From positions 13,430,501 to 13,494,500 of the forward strand of contig NC_044600.1 in NCBI RefSeq assembly GCF_901933205.1: a DNA stretch of 64,000 bases. Reading direction: 5' to 3'. The notes beneath the pieces were generated by a model. The model searched no databases. It was not told the origin of the DNA and worked only from the letters and a program-made list of their open reading frames with translations. Positions within the stretch are counted from its first letter, which is position 1, and each line of letters begins with the position of its first letter. Shown in pieces: positions 63,901 through 64,000 of the stretch. The position numbers and the translations under genes were made by a program. The stretch comes from Camarhynchus parvulus. Taxonomy: Eukaryota; Chordata; Aves; Passeriformes; Thraupidae.

Positions 63901-64000
63901 GTGTTCATTTGCAAACAGAGGAAAAATCTTCAGCCAAGGGGAATTTCCTGTTTTAGTCAGCTTTCCATGCAGCTGTACTCTTGGATGAATCTCTGTAGTA
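60983..64000. other. Non-coding sequence, no gene seen
   Basis: This is unique DNA to the end of the window. The open frames at 60992-61312 and 63519-63812 (about 100 codons) match nothing recognisable. The last few hundred bases (about 63540-63800) are GC-richer but CpG-poor. No repeat element could be recognised. Confidence 0.6.

Noticed and set aside
1..64000. tRNA, rRNA, snRNA, CRISPR array, phage or bacterial genes
   Set aside because: No tRNA B-box, snRNA or rRNA landmark was noticed. There is no regularly spaced repeat array and no dense ORF arrangement with ribosome binding sites.

Overview
This 64 kb window looks like non-coding nuclear DNA from a bird, most likely a songbird. The evidence is the repeat content. 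There are two 3' ends of CR1 LINEs (the main avian LINE family) and two solitary LTRs of avian endogenous retroviruses. One LTR matches a widespread bird ERVL-type LTR as I remember it. The other resembles LTRs I associate with passerines. The sequence is AT-rich, CpG-poor and has few interspersed repeats: the four recognisable elements cover about 1.2 kb, roughly 2% of the window. All of this points away from bacteria, phage or plasmid. The species and chromosome cannot be read from the sequence.

Layout: 1-6049 is unremarkable AT-rich sequence. A decayed CR1 tail lies at 6050-6124. 6125-27536 is unique sequence with short tandem duplications, simple repeats and a few hairpins. A better-preserved CR1 tail lies at 27537-27704. 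27705-30304 holds a GC-richer patch. A well-bounded solo LTR, with matching terminal inverted repeats and a 4-bp target duplication, lies at 30305-30753. 30754-60438 is again almost all unique sequence, with several perfect short hairpins, a (CCTT)n tract and AT-rich stretches that look like conserved non-coding elements. An older, eroded ERVL-type solo LTR lies at 60439-60982. The remainder to 64000 has no recognised feature.

No protein-coding gene, rRNA, tRNA, CRISPR array or bacterial-type operon could be supported. The longest open frames are about 140 codons. They show no domain, no family resemblance and no convincing splice context, and they are what chance gives in 64 kb. The window is therefore either a gene desert or the inside of a very large intron, and the sequence alone cannot separate these. 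The points most worth checking are the solo LTR with its intact boundaries, two near-perfect hairpins (8562-8608 and 50832-50873), an exon-like block with good splice signals (32440-32510), a perfect 20-bp tandem duplication (22561-22600), and a few homeodomain-motif-rich stretches that may be enhancers. I did not find a convincing novel biological system here.
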